In this document: positions 17,232-25,731 of the stretch, piece by piece
Position numbering within the stretch: position 1 is the stretch's first letter
Layout of the letters: every line of letters starts with the position of its first letter
NCBI RefSeq assembly: GCF_002245355.1
Contig: NZ_NOWF01000007.1
Location: 1-64,000 of the forward strand
Length of the DNA: 64,000 bases
Direction: 5' to 3'
DNA from: Paludifilum halophilum
Lineage (GTDB): Bacteria > Bacillota > Bacilli > Thermoactinomycetales > DSM-45169
Notes under the pieces: generated by a model
Seen by the model: the letters and a program-made list of their open reading frames with translations, nothing else
What the model was told of the DNA's origin: nothing
Database searches by the model: none
Program-made: the position numbers and the translations under genes

Positions 17232-18261
17232 CCTGTTAAAAGAAGTCGGTCGGGGGAAGAAAGGAGCCAAAAACCTCACCTATGAGCAGGCCTGTAACGC
17301 GGCGGAAAGAATCCTGACCGGGAAAGCCACCTCGGCACAGATCGGTGCCTTCTTCATGGCAGAACGGATCAAGATGGAATCCCCGGAGGAAATCCTCGCC
17401 TTCGTTGAAGCCCTCCGCGTTCACAGTATTCGTTATCTCCTCTATGGCGGAATCGATTGTGCCGGACCTTATGACGGACGACGCCACTCGTGGATCGCTA
17501 CCTTACCCACCGCCTTTGTCCTGACTGCCTGCGGCCTGCCTGTCACCCTGCACGGCTCCCCCGCTCTTCCGCCCAAACGGGGAATTGCCTTAATAGATGT
17601 CCTGAAAGAAATGGGCCTGTCCGTCCGTCGATGTTCCCGGGAAGCTCTTCAGGCTGGAGCTGATCAAAGCGGGTTTCTGTTCGTACCCGCGGACAGCTGG
17701 TGCGCTCCCCTCCGCGCCATTCGACCCCTGCGGGAAGAACTCGGGTTTCGAACCCTTCTGAACACAGCAGAAAAACTGATCCGCTTCTCCGATGCCCCTT
17801 ATATGGCGATCGGTGTTTTTCACAAAACCGCCTTTGACAAAATGACAGAGATTTTGACACATATCGGCGTTCACAGCGGAATCATTGTTCAAGGAACGGA
17901 AGGATCGGAAGATCTGCCGGTGGACCGACGCTCCCGAGCGGCCATCCTCCGCAAGGGCCGTTGTGAAACCATGATATTCGATCCGGATTCCTACGGATTG
18001 AAAAAACGGATGCCCAACATCGAATGGACCGCAAAGCGCCAAGCACAGACTATTTCAGAAGTCCTGCAGGGATCCGGTGAACCCGCCTACCGGAATATGG
18101 TCTTGTTGAACAGCGCTGTCCGCCTGTGGACCGCAGGCAGAGCGGAATCGCCGGAAGAGGGGTTGGAACGGGCTTGTCACACCCTCGACCGGGGCCTCGC
18201 CCTCCATCAGTATCAGTGGTGGAGAGAAACCGTTTTGGCCATGGATGAAAAATCCCGGTGA
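17224..18261 (+). CDS. Glycosyltransferase family 3 protein, TrpD2/YbiB-like
   Basis: This 345-residue protein has the N-terminal helical domain of anthranilate phosphoribosyltransferases (ACNAAERILTGKATSAQIGA, MESPEEILAFVEALR). In the catalytic domain the phosphoribosyl-pyrophosphate glycine loop (GTGGD in TrpD) is replaced by GPYDGRR. It is therefore not a tryptophan enzyme and falls with the TrpD2/YbiB group, whose E. coli member is reported to bind nucleic acids. The ATG overlaps the ANTAR stop by 8 nt behind GGAGGAAA, so the two are co-translated. A part in the same RNA-level control is an attractive inference. The gene ends in a strong terminator. Confidence 0.75.
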   Translation: MFDLLKEVGRGKKGAKNLTYEQACNAAERILTGKATSAQIGAFFMAERIKMESPEEILAFVEALRVHSIRYLLYGGIDCAGPYDGRRHSWIATLPTAFVLTACGLPVTLHGSPALPPKRGIALIDVLKEMGLSVRRCSREALQAGADQSGFLFVPADSWCAPLRAIRPLREELGFRTLLNTAEKLIRFSDAPYMAIGVFHKTAFDKMTEILTHIGVHSGIIVQGTEGSEDLPVDRRSRAAILRKGRCETMIFDPDSYGLKKRMPNIEWTAKRQAQTISEVLQGSGEPAYRNMVLLNSAVRLWTAGRAESPEEGLERACHTLDRGLALHQYQWWRETVLAMDEKSR

Positions 18262-18290
18262 ATCTCTTCAAGGGATTCACCGGGATTTTT
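18249..18290 (+). terminator. Terminator of the ANTAR-ybiB-like unit
   Basis: A 16-bp stem (arms at 18249-18264 and 18274-18289, aatcccggtgaatc and complement) with a nine-base loop and a trailing T-run. The 5' arm overlaps the stop codon region of the gene. Confidence 0.9.
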
Positions 18291-18401
18291 CATTTTGCCC
18301 TTCTCTTTTTGTCAACCCCTCATCTCCCTTTCAATCATAAGGCTGACGGCACTTTTAAACGAAATTTAACAGATCTGTGTTACACTATAAGTTGTGTTTG
18401 C

Positions 18402-18424
18402 GGATGAGAATCGCATTCTCATCC
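18402..18424 (+). promoter_or_regulatory. Perfect hairpin in the leader of the GNAT gene
   Basis: GGATGAGAAT (18402-18411) and ATTCTCATCC (18415-18424) form a perfect 10-bp inverted repeat with a 3-nt loop, about 25 nt before the start of the acetyltransferase gene. A -10-like TATAAG lies just upstream (18386-18391). It could be an operator or an RNA stem controlling translation. There is no T-run, so it is not a normal terminator. Confidence 0.5.
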
Positions 18425-18450
18425 AAAAAAGCGAACAGGAGGCCACATAC

Positions 18451-18999
18451 GTGGATTGGTATCAAAGGTTGAATGAATATTTTCCGGAAAAGGAAATGAA
18501 AAAGCACGGTCAATTGCGCGATCTGATCAATGAGCAGGATCATTACCACAAAGAGGAATCCGAAGATCATCTGATTCTCTATGGAGAGTTTCCTTCTTTT
18601 TTGTTTGTGGATTATCTGCTCGTCAGTCCCCATTCCCGGGGAACAGGGGTCGGCAGTCGGGTAATTGACGAACTGAAAAAGAAAAAGAAGCCGATTTTAT
18701 TGGAAGTGGAACCGATCGACCCGAAAGACCCGGACACCGCCAAACGGATCCATTTCTACGAAAAGCACGGCTTCACCCAGGCCGAACAAGTCCGGTACCA
18801 GCGGAAAACCGAAGATGGTGACACCTTTGAAATGCTGATCTACTACTGGACCCCGAACAAAATCACGCCGAAGCAAGTGTTGAAAAATATGGCCAAAGCC
18901 TGCGATGAAATTCACAACTACCGCTCCATGCGCCATTACGGGCGCATTCAGGCTAAACCGGAAGACACACTGGAATTGAAAGAACCGGCCATCGCCTGA
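18451..18999 (+). CDS. GNAT family N-acetyltransferase
   Basis: This 182-residue protein has the acetyl-CoA binding core of GNAT enzymes: strand FLFVDYLLVSPHSRGTGVGS (R-G-x-G-x-G-S loop) followed by a helix rich in lysine, then FYEKHGFTQAE. A C-terminal tail of about 50 residues extends beyond the usual fold (from PKQVLKNMAKACDE). The GTG at 18451 has an AGGAGG site at correct distance; the open frame reaches further upstream but without a site. The substrate cannot be told from sequence. Confidence 0.8.
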   Translation: MDWYQRLNEYFPEKEMKKHGQLRDLINEQDHYHKEESEDHLILYGEFPSFLFVDYLLVSPHSRGTGVGSRVIDELKKKKKPILLEVEPIDPKDPDTAKRIHFYEKHGFTQAEQVRYQRKTEDGDTFEMLIYYWTPNKITPKQVLKNMAKACDEIHNYRSMRHYGRIQAKPEDTLELKEPAIA

Positions 19000-19024
19000 T
19001 AAGCGCTTCTAACGATAGAAGACC

Positions 19025-19057
19025 TCGAGGGATCCCCGCGATCCCTCGGTTTTTTTA
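19025..19057 (+). terminator. Terminator after the GNAT gene
   Basis: A 9-bp GC-rich stem cgagggatc/gatccctcg with a 5-nt loop, followed by a run of seven T. Confidence 0.9.
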
Positions 19058-19123
19058 CTTCCCTTTCCATCCTGTGATTGTGTTAAAATAGAGAGCGGAT
19101 TCCCCGCTAAAGGAGACGAAACC

Positions 19124-19561
19124 ATGGCCATCAACGGTAGTATTGAAATGGAAAACGGCGATCAAATCCACATCGAATTTTTCCCCGAGGCGGCTCCGGG
19201 AACCGTCCGCAATTTTAAAAAACTGGCCGATGAAGGGTTTTACAACGGTTTAACCTTTCACCGTGTCATTCCGGGTTTTGTCAGCCAAGGAGGTTGTCCT
19301 GAAGGAAATGGAACCGGAGGAGCGGGTTATACCATTCCCTGTGAAACGGAAAACAATCCTCACCGGCACGAACCCGGCTCTTTGTCCATGGCTCATGCCG
19401 GTAAGGACACCGGGTCCAGCCAGTTCTTTATCGTGCATGAGTCCCAACCCCACCTGGACGGTGTCCACACCGTCTTCGGCAAAGTGACAGAGGGGCTGGA
19501 TGCGGCCAGGCGAATGAAAAACGGCGATCAAATGAAGGAAGTTAAAGTCTGGGAGGAATAA
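19124..19561 (+). CDS. ppiB: Peptidyl-prolyl cis-trans isomerase (cyclophilin type)
   Basis: This 145-residue single-domain cyclophilin accelerates proline isomerisation during protein folding. The family signature is clear: [20 protein letters not shown], then [19 protein letters not shown], and [18 protein letters not shown]. The catalytic arginine is in FHRV. There is no signal peptide, so it is cytoplasmic. AAAGGAGA precedes the ATG and a -10-like TAAAAT lies about 40 nt before it; the gene appears monocistronic. Confidence 0.93.
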   Translation: MAINGSIEMENGDQIHIEFFPEAAPGTVRNFKKLADEGFYNGLTFHRVIPGFVSQGGCPEGNGTGGAGYTIPCETENNPHRHEPGSLSMAHAGKDTGSSQFFIVHESQPHLDGVHTVFGKVTEGLDAARRMKNGDQMKEVKVWEE

Positions 19562-19667
19562 CACCACAGATGGAATGCGAGGCACGGACTTGGCGATGAG
19601 TTCGTGCCTTTCGTCTTACTCCCGGAAGATAGCCTGGTTGAAATCACAGCGATGAACTTCCGATGGA

Positions 19668-19710
19668 TTAAAAGAGAGTGACCCCGATCGATACGACGAA
19701 GTCACTCTCT
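19668..19710 (-). terminator. Terminator of the lipoate ligase gene
   Basis: On the minus strand AGAGAGTGAC (complement of 19701-19710) pairs with GTCACTCTCT (complement of 19673-19682) and is followed by TTTTA. It lies about 55 nt past the lplJ stop. Confidence 0.75.
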
Positions 19711-19765
19711 ATCAAAGACGAACCGTACCCTATGGATGTTAATCCCGCCGGGATGGGCCGGATGG

Positions 19766-20755
19766 TTAGTAAACCAGATCGACGAACTCCTCCTTCGTGA
19801 GATCGCCGAAGTACTCCCGGACATCGATATCCGCGAGAGCCTGATCGATGGCATACCAGTCGTAACGGGTTCCGACCAGGCGTTCTTCAATATCCTTCAC
19901 TTCTTTCACCCCGAAAAAGTCTCCGTAAATCGTACACTGGGTGATGACCCCCTGATCGATCTGCATGCGGACGTCAATCGTACCAATCGAAAACCGCTTG
20001 GACTGCTCCACGTTAAACTTGGGGGAGCGTCCGAAATTCCATTCCCAATTGCGGTAGCGTTCCGCAGAGATCCTCTCGATCACCTCCCAATCTTTTTGCG
20101 TCAAATGATACTGGGGGATGTCCTCTTCCCCTTCAAAGATGTAGCGGAGCAGAAGCTGTTTAAACTCATGAATATCCATTTTCCGATCCATCAATTCGCT
20201 GATGTTGGCGACACGACTGCGAACGGATTTCGTACTCTTGGACTGAAACTTCTCCTGTTTCACATGGAGAGCTTTTGCCACTTGATCCAGGTCCACATCA
20301 AACATCAGGGTTCCGTGGCTGAACATCCGCCCTTTTGTGGTAAACTGGGCGTTTCCGGAAATTTTCTTCTCCCCGACCTGGATGTCGTTGCGCCCGGTAA
20401 GCTCGGCGTCGACACCCAGTCGGCGCAGTGCCCGGATCACCGGCTCCGTAAACTTGCGGAAGTTTAAAAAACTCTTCCCGTCGTCTCGGGTGAGAAAGCT
20501 GAAGTTCAAGTTGCCGGTATCGTGGTACACCGCTCCCCCGCCGGACAGACGGCGCACAACATGGATGCCCTGTTCCCGGCAATAATCCACGTGAATCTCT
20601 TCCACCGTGTTCTGATTCCGTCCGATGATGATCGAGGGTTCATTGATGTAAAACAAAAGGTAGGAATCTTCCACATCCAAGTGTTTCAAAATATACTCTT
20701 CGATCGCCAGGTTGACCCGGGGATCCGTTATATCGTGATTGTCCACATATAACAC
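19766..20755 (-). CDS. lplJ: Lipoate-protein ligase A (LplJ type)
   Basis: This 329-residue enzyme activates lipoate with ATP and attaches it to lipoyl domains of 2-oxoacid dehydrogenases or GcvH. The hallmark RRLSGGGAVYHD is at residues 68-79 and the substrate-contacting lysine in GRNDIQVGEKKISGNA is about residue 131. It has the C-terminal accessory domain (ending EEFVDLVY), as in the Bacillus LplJ. The start is GTG at 20755 behind GAGGAGGAG; an upstream extension in frame is not family-like. Confidence 0.92.
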   Translation of the reverse strand: MLYVDNHDITDPRVNLAIEEYILKHLDVEDSYLLFYINEPSIIIGRNQNTVEEIHVDYCREQGIHVVRRLSGGGAVYHDTGNLNFSFLTRDDGKSFLNFRKFTEPVIRALRRLGVDAELTGRNDIQVGEKKISGNAQFTTKGRMFSHGTLMFDVDLDQVAKALHVKQEKFQSKSTKSVRSRVANISELMDRKMDIHEFKQLLLRYIFEGEEDIPQYHLTQKDWEVIERISAERYRNWEWNFGRSPKFNVEQSKRFSIGTIDVRMQIDQGVITQCTIYGDFFGVKEVKDIEERLVGTRYDWYAIDQALADIDVREYFGDLTKEEFVDLVY

Positions 20756-21000
20756 AGAACTCTCCTCCTCAAACTCGACATACCCCTTTATTGTAAGGGA
20801 GGAGAAACGGATGAGCAATTTTTTTATTGACCACACTATTTCGATGACTAAGGAAAAAAGAGAGGCCGCTAAACGGTTTTCCACCAGAGACTTCGGTAGG
20901 TAGTCGTTACAAGGGGCACTACGGACCGAATATCGATTCCGATCTATATTTTAATGTAAATATACAGCTAATCAACACGTATTGGAATCAAGGGTTTGTA

Positions 21001-21390
21001 TTACTTTCTCTTAACTATTTCAAAAACAATGGAAGTTGAAAGAAAAGCAATCCCCAGATAAACAATAAGGTAAACGATCGGTATCGATCGATACCCCAAC
21101 GCATAACTAAACATGAGGCTCACCCATAAGAGAATTCCAAAAATAATCGCAGTGTTCAAGAGCGCTTTTATCAAGTTTTGTTGTATTCTCTCATCAACTT
21201 CTGGGGTTTGGGCTTTTCTTCTCTTTCTCTGAGCAAACCAAGCGGCTATTAAGCCACCAACTAAGGCACCTATTACATAAGGTAAGAAAGAAAGAATATC
21301 GAAGCCGAGTGATCCGCTATTCATTATCAAAATACCCACACACATCCCTAGTAAAACACCAACCAGGATCACAACATCACGTTTATTCAT
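21001..21390 (-). CDS. Small multi-pass membrane protein paired with an XRE regulator
   Basis: This 129-residue protein has four hydrophobic segments (VVILVGVLLGMCVGILI, then FLPYVIGALVGGLIAAWF, then LLNTAIIFGILLWVSLMF, then VYLIVYLGIAFLSTSIVF) separated by a basic loop RKRRKAQ. The start overlaps the stop of the upstream helix-turn-helix gene by 8 nt, with GGTGAT as ribosome binding site. Pairs of a YozG-like HTH protein and a small membrane protein are common in Bacilli, usually without known function. The AT-rich composition here differs from its neighbours and hints at acquisition. Confidence 0.72.
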   Translation of the reverse strand: MNKRDVVILVGVLLGMCVGILIMNSGSLGFDILSFLPYVIGALVGGLIAAWFAQRKRRKAQTPEVDERIQQNLIKALLNTAIIFGILLWVSLMFSYALGYRSIPIVYLIVYLGIAFLSTSIVFEIVKRK

Positions 21391-21598
21391 TGGTTGAATC
21401 ACCTTCCCTAATTTCAAAAATCTCTTCCACCCTCATGTTGAAAAAATCAGCAATCTCTAATGCTAATTTAAGGCTTGGATTGTATTTGTAGCTTTCAATG
21501 GCGATTACAGTTTGACGTGTGATGTTTAACTTTTTGGCAAGTTCTAATTGAGTTAATCCATGAATTTCCCTTAATTTACGAATCCTATTGATAACCAT
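21383..21598 (-). CDS. XRE family helix-turn-helix regulator (YozG-like)
   Basis: This 71-residue protein is almost entirely a Cro/CI-type helix-turn-helix: LREIHGLTQLELAKKLNI, TRQTVIAIESYKYNPSLKLA, then EIADFFNMRVEEIF. It has no sensor domain. It is the first gene of a two-gene unit with the membrane protein. Two inverted motifs (21616-21632 and 21660-21676) flank its promoter and could be its own binding sites. Confidence 0.85.
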   Translation of the reverse strand: MVINRIRKLREIHGLTQLELAKKLNITRQTVIAIESYKYNPSLKLALEIADFFNMRVEEIFEIREGDSTNE

Positions 21599-21615
21599 GA
21601 TCTACTCACTTCCAA

Positions 21616-21676
21616 TGTAAATAACACTTTACCTTTATTGTACCTAAATGAAAATGCGATGTAAAGACTTATTTAC
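21616..21676 (-). promoter_or_regulatory. Promoter of the HTH/membrane pair with flanking inverted operators
   Basis: On the minus strand TTTACA (complement of 21660-21665) and TACAAT (complement of 21637-21642) are spaced by 17 nt. Site 1, 21616-21632, and site 2, 21660-21676, each contain GTAAA(T/G) and its inverse around 3-4 nt. One site covers the -35 box and the other the early transcribed region, suggesting autorepression. Confidence 0.6.
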
Positions 21677-21683
21677 ATAGGAA

Positions 21684-21718
21684 GTAAAAAAAACCCTTCC
21701 AGTTAACTAAGGAAGGGG
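21684..21718 (-). terminator. Orphan minus-strand terminator
   Basis: CCCTTCC (21694-21700) and GGAAGGG (21711-21717) form a hairpin whose minus-strand reading ends in a run of eight T. No recognised minus-strand gene lies just upstream of it (21720-22000), so it may end an antisense or small RNA. The stretch up to 22001 holds no convincing gene. Confidence 0.5.
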
Positions 21719-21879
21719 AAGGATCAGTCAGCCACAAATCGCCTCCGTTACTGCAATACAAGTTGCTCCGCCAACGAGTAGTCCACAACTGTTCGGAGAG
21801 TATCCCGTCAATCTTCATCAATGTCAAAGGGGCTCTGCAGACAAACGGGAAAACCATAGCCAACTCGTCCCGTCTGTGG

Positions 21880-21885
21880 TATAAT
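21880..21885 (+). promoter_or_regulatory. Extended -10 promoter of typA
   Basis: TGGTATAAT is an extended -10 element; the -35 region is weak. The resulting leader is about 110 nt. Confidence 0.5.
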
Positions 21886-22001
21886 TTACTTTTGTAAGCT
21901 TTTATGAATCTGGGAGATCCTCTCGGCAACCCCTGCCGGGTTATTTTTATGAATCATTTTGATGCGAAGGAGGCAGGAGCGCCCATCCTTGCGCGCCTAC
22001 C

Positions 22002-23834
22002 ATGATGAATCCAAACGATATCCGCAACATCGCCATCATCGCTCATGTCGACCACGGAAAAACCACCCTGGTCGACGCGATGCTGAAACAGAGCCGTATC
22101 TTCCGAAAGAACCAAGCTGTCGCCGAACGGGTGATGGATTCCAATGATCTGGAACGGGAACGAGGAATCACCATCCTGTCCAAAAACACTTCCGTCACCT
22201 ACAAGGACGTCAAGATCAATATTGTCGACACCCCCGGCCACGCCGACTTCGGCGGCGAAGTGGAACGGGTGATGAATATGGTGGACGGCGTTCTCCTTCT
22301 GGTGGACTCCGTCGAGGGCCCGATGCCCCAAACCAAGTTCGTTCTGCGCCAGGCCCTGGAAAGGGGACATAAAGCGATCGTCGTCGTCAATAAAATTGAC
22401 CGGGCCAACGCCCGTCCCAACTACGTCGTGGATACCACCTTCGATCTCTTTATCGATCTGGGCGCTACCGAGGAACAGGCGGATTTTCCCGTCATCTACA
22501 CGAATGCCCTCACCGGAGAAGGGGGATTGGATCCGGAGAGGCTGACGGACAATCTGGAACCCCTCTTCGAACAAATCCTGAAAGACCTGCCCGCCCCGAA
22601 AGTGGATCCCGAGAGCCCCACCCAGCTGCAGGCCACCTTAATGGGCTACGACGATTACAAAGGAAAAATTGCCATCGGCCGGTTGAACAGCGGAAAGATC
22701 CGCAAAAACCAAAACGTGCTCCACATCGCCACCGACGGCACCCAGCACCCCCTGAAAGTGTCCCAGGTGTTCACCCACCGCGGATTGCAACGCGTGGAAG
22801 TGGATGAAGCCGACACCGGGGATATCATCGCTCTGACCGGACTCGGCAACGTGGGGATCGGTGACACCATCGCCGATCCCGAGGATCCCCGCCCCTTGCC
22901 GCCGATTAAAGTGGAAGAGCCGACCCTCCGCATGACCTTCGGTGTCAATACAAGTCCCTTCGCCGGACGGGAAGGGGAGTTCGTCACTTCCCGCAAACTG
23001 CGGGAGCGCCTCTATATCGAAGCGGAAAAGGATGTCGCCCTCCGCGTCTCCGATACCGACTCGCCGGATACCTTTCTGGTAGCGGGCCGGGGAGAGCTCC
23101 ACCTCGGCATCATGATCGAAAACATGCGCCGGGAAGGGTACGAATTCGAAGTGAGCAAGCCGGAGGTGATCCTGAAAAAAATCGATGAAAAATGGCACGA
23201 ACCCGTGGAGACAGTGGAAGTGGAAGTCGCCAGCGAATACCAGGGAGCCGTTGTCGAACTCCTGGGCAGGCGTAAAGGACAAATGACCGACATGACACCC
23301 TTGAATGAAGACACCATCCGCTACACCTATCAGGTCCCCACCCGGGGCTTGATCGGTTTCCGCCAGCAGTTCCTGACCGCCACCCGAGGGGAAGGATTGA
23401 TCAACACCCTGTTCGCCGGATACCAACCCTACTCCGGAGAAATCCCGACCCGGAACCACGGTTCCCTGATCGCCTGGGAGGACGGAGTCGCCACTACCTA
23501 CGGTCTTCATGCCGCCCAAGAGCGGGGGGAACTGTTCCTTTCGCCCAATACGGAAGTCTATGAAGGAATGGTTGTAGGACGTCACATCCGGGAAAACGAC
23601 CTGGAGGTCAATGTCTGCAAGAAAAAACAGCTGACCAACTTCCGTGCCGCGGGTTCTGACGATTCCATGCGCCTGGAACCTCCGCACGACCTCTCCCTGG
23701 ACGACGCCTTGGAATACCTGGGCGAAGACGAATTGTTGGAAGTCACCCCCAAAGACTTCCGCATCCGCAAGCGCCTGCTCAAGAAAAACGAACGCCGCCG
23801 CCAGCAAAAACACGGCGGGAAAGTGGAAAAATGA
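22002..23834 (+). CDS. typA: Ribosome-associated GTPase TypA/BipA
   Basis: This 610-residue translational GTPase has G1 AHVDHGKT at residues 14-21, the [10 protein letters not shown] switch, DTPGHADF and [10 protein letters not shown]. The EF-G-like domains and the BipA-specific C-terminal domain follow ([29 protein letters not shown]). It binds the 70S ribosome and assists assembly and stress or cold adaptation. The two consecutive ATGs lack a nearby ribosome binding site; the only strong one, AAGGAGG, is about 30 nt upstream with a GC-rich stem in between. The gene ends in a terminator. Confidence 0.95.
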   Translation: MMNPNDIRNIAIIAHVDHGKTTLVDAMLKQSRIFRKNQAVAERVMDSNDLERERGITILSKNTSVTYKDVKINIVDTPGHADFGGEVERVMNMVDGVLLLVDSVEGPMPQTKFVLRQALERGHKAIVVVNKIDRANARPNYVVDTTFDLFIDLGATEEQADFPVIYTNALTGEGGLDPERLTDNLEPLFEQILKDLPAPKVDPESPTQLQATLMGYDDYKGKIAIGRLNSGKIRKNQNVLHIATDGTQHPLKVSQVFTHRGLQRVEVDEADTGDIIALTGLGNVGIGDTIADPEDPRPLPPIKVEEPTLRMTFGVNTSPFAGREGEFVTSRKLRERLYIEAEKDVALRVSDTDSPDTFLVAGRGELHLGIMIENMRREGYEFEVSKPEVILKKIDEKWHEPVETVEVEVASEYQGAVVELLGRRKGQMTDMTPLNEDTIRYTYQVPTRGLIGFRQQFLTATRGEGLINTLFAGYQPYSGEIPTRNHGSLIAWEDGVATTYGLHAAQERGELFLSPNTEVYEGMVVGRHIRENDLEVNVCKKKQLTNFRAAGSDDSMRLEPPHDLSLDDALEYLGEDELLEVTPKDFRIRKRLLKKNERRRQQKHGGKVEK

Positions 23835-23852
23835 AAATCGCTCCCTTGGGAA

Positions 23853-23892
23853 AGAAGCCCCCTTACCCATGTTGGTGAGGGGGCTTTCTTTT
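23853..23892 (+). terminator. Terminator between typA and the convergent NhaC-type gene
   Basis: An AAGCCCCCT/AGGGGGCTT stem with a T-rich tail on the plus strand and an A-rich flank that gives a tail on the minus strand; probably bidirectional. Positions 23893-24007 hold nothing recognisable. Confidence 0.85.
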
Positions 23893-24007
23893 CCAAGAAC
23901 CGATCTACAGCGTGACAAAAACGTCGTTTTTCGACTCCCCGCTCCTGATTGGGAATGCCATATGACACCCCTTTCGGAGATCCCAACAGGGCGCGTAGCC
24001 AATCCTC

Positions 24008-25558
24008 TTACAACAACCACCCCGCCACCGCGTAAAGAACGGCACTCACCCCGCCGACGATTAAGGAGGCTTTCAGCTTTTGATGCGCGTACTTCATCAA
24101 CGGCAACTTCATCACTGTCGCCATGGCGACGGTATTGTCGCTGAGCGGGGAAGCAAACCCGCCGAAGCTGCCGCTGGCGAAAACGGCACCGGCGATTAAA
24201 GGCAGAGATGCATCGGCACTGGCAGCCAGGGAAAAGCCCAAAGGCATCAAAATCGCCCAGGCCCCGAAGGTGGAACCGATCACGTAAGAGATGATACAAC
24301 CCAGCACGAACAGAACCGGCGCAATCCATAAAGAAGGAACCACACCGCCGACCACCCTCTCTGTATAAGTGATAAAACCCAGGTCCGTCGAAACTTCCGT
24401 CAAAGCCCATACCAGGGCCAATAAGACGTTGACCCCCATCATTTCATTGCCACCCTGCAGAAAACCGAAAAGAATCCGCTGAATCGGCTGTTTTTTCCAA
24501 CCATACCACAACAGGGTGAAAATGAGAGTGATCAAAAGAGCTTCCAAGAGGGCACGAGACGCATTGGCCTGGGCCATCGCCCCGAAGAAAGTACGAGCTT
24601 TCAGATGCACGTCCCACCAGGTGAGGAAAAAAGTGAAAAACAGCAACAAAGCGAGAGGCAACAGCAAGTTGACCATTCGAGGCTGAGCCGACTTGGCCAC
24701 AATGTCAACCGGGTCCGGAAAGTCCTCATCAGGGTCCTGTTCACGACCGGCACCCGATTCCTTAATTCCCTCTTCTTGACCGTCCGCTCCTCTTTTGGCC
24801 GGTTGATCCGACCGGTACATATCCTCCAAATAAGCAACTTGGGGCGAAGCGCGAAAGGGGGTTCGAATATGAGGCGGCCGGTCCTTCGGGTCCTCTTCCC
24901 CTTTCGGCTCCGCTTCTTTTGAAAAGAAAGTCCGATACAAAGCGTAGATTAGGATCAAGATCGAAAAGAAGTTAAAAGGGATACTTTTCAGCAGCAATTG
25001 ATAGGCGGAGACTCCCAGGTCTTGGTGTTTGCTGGAATCAGCGATCAATCCCACCATATACCCGACAAATGCGGTGCCGACCGGAATCAATGCGATCAAG
25101 GGGGTCGAAGTGACATCGATCACAAAGGCCACTTTATCATCGGAGACCTTCAACCGTTCAAAAATGCGCTTCATGACCGGCCCGATGGTAATGATACGAA
25201 AGTCCGGCGCCATGAACGTCACCGCGGATGACAGCCATGTGAGGCCGAAAGCTCCGCGCACGGAACGAATGCGCCGATTCATCCAATCGGCGAAACCCGC
25301 CACTCCCCCTGTCACCCGAACCAGTCCCACAAAAGCACCGAATCCGTACAAGAAGACCAACAGCCGTAAGTTATCCGGCTCCTCCAGGGAGGTCAGAATG
25401 TAATGCATAGCAGCTTCCACCCCTCCGAGCGGGGTGAAATTCATCATATAAGCCCCCACCAGCAAACCGGCCAATAACCCGGGAAGGACCTGGCGAGTGA
25501 GAATGGCCAACGGAATCACGATCAAAAAAGGTACCAGAGACCAAATGGAGCCTTCCAT
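24008..25558 (-). CDS. NhaC family Na+/H+ antiporter-like transporter
   Basis: This 516-residue membrane protein has about 11 hydrophobic segments and a long charged cytoplasmic loop (residues about 215-290, rich in Asp, Glu, Lys and Pro). Features of the NhaC family include FMAPDFRIITIGPVM, TSTPLIALIPVGTAFVGY, GSTFGAWAILMPLGFSL and FASGSFGGFASPLSDNTVAM. Members exchange Na+ for protons or for organic substrates, so the substrate is open. The ATG at 25558 has GGGGA upstream. A terminator separates it from the upstream symporter gene. Confidence 0.82.
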   Translation of the reverse strand: MEGSIWSLVPFLIVIPLAILTRQVLPGLLAGLLVGAYMMNFTPLGGVEAAMHYILTSLEEPDNLRLLVFLYGFGAFVGLVRVTGGVAGFADWMNRRIRSVRGAFGLTWLSSAVTFMAPDFRIITIGPVMKRIFERLKVSDDKVAFVIDVTSTPLIALIPVGTAFVGYMVGLIADSSKHQDLGVSAYQLLLKSIPFNFFSILILIYALYRTFFSKEAEPKGEEDPKDRPPHIRTPFRASPQVAYLEDMYRSDQPAKRGADGQEEGIKESGAGREQDPDEDFPDPVDIVAKSAQPRMVNLLLPLALLLFFTFFLTWWDVHLKARTFFGAMAQANASRALLEALLITLIFTLLWYGWKKQPIQRILFGFLQGGNEMMGVNVLLALVWALTEVSTDLGFITYTERVVGGVVPSLWIAPVLFVLGCIISYVIGSTFGAWAILMPLGFSLAASADASLPLIAGAVFASGSFGGFASPLSDNTVAMATVMKLPLMKYAHQKLKASLIVGGVSAVLYAVAGWLL

Positions 25559-25670
25559 GCTTCGTCCCCTTTCTCCCAAAGAAGGTACCTCCATAATTTG
25601 CCTCACCCCAGCAGAAAACATGTAAAAGAGAAAGGAGGACGATCCACTTCGACAAGGGCCCAAGGAATAT

Positions 25671-25700
25671 AAAAATCCCCTTCAGCTTCCGCCGAAGAGG
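25671..25700 (-). terminator. Terminator of the sodium/solute symporter gene
   Basis: On the minus strand a 10-bp stem (two G-U pairs) with a GGAA loop is followed by ATTTTTATATT. It lies about 30 nt past the symporter stop. Confidence 0.8.
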
Positions 25701-25731
25701 AAAAACGAATCCGTTTTTAAAGGCTCCCTTC

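Noticed and set aside
21669-21929. 86-codon minus-strand frame upstream of typA
   Set aside because: Starts at a TTG without a site, ends inside a terminator hairpin, and has no family-like content.
22638-24410. Long open frame (590 codons) antisense to typA
   Set aside because: It is the mirror of typA codon bias, runs through the terminator region into the opposite gene and shows no domain-like sequence.
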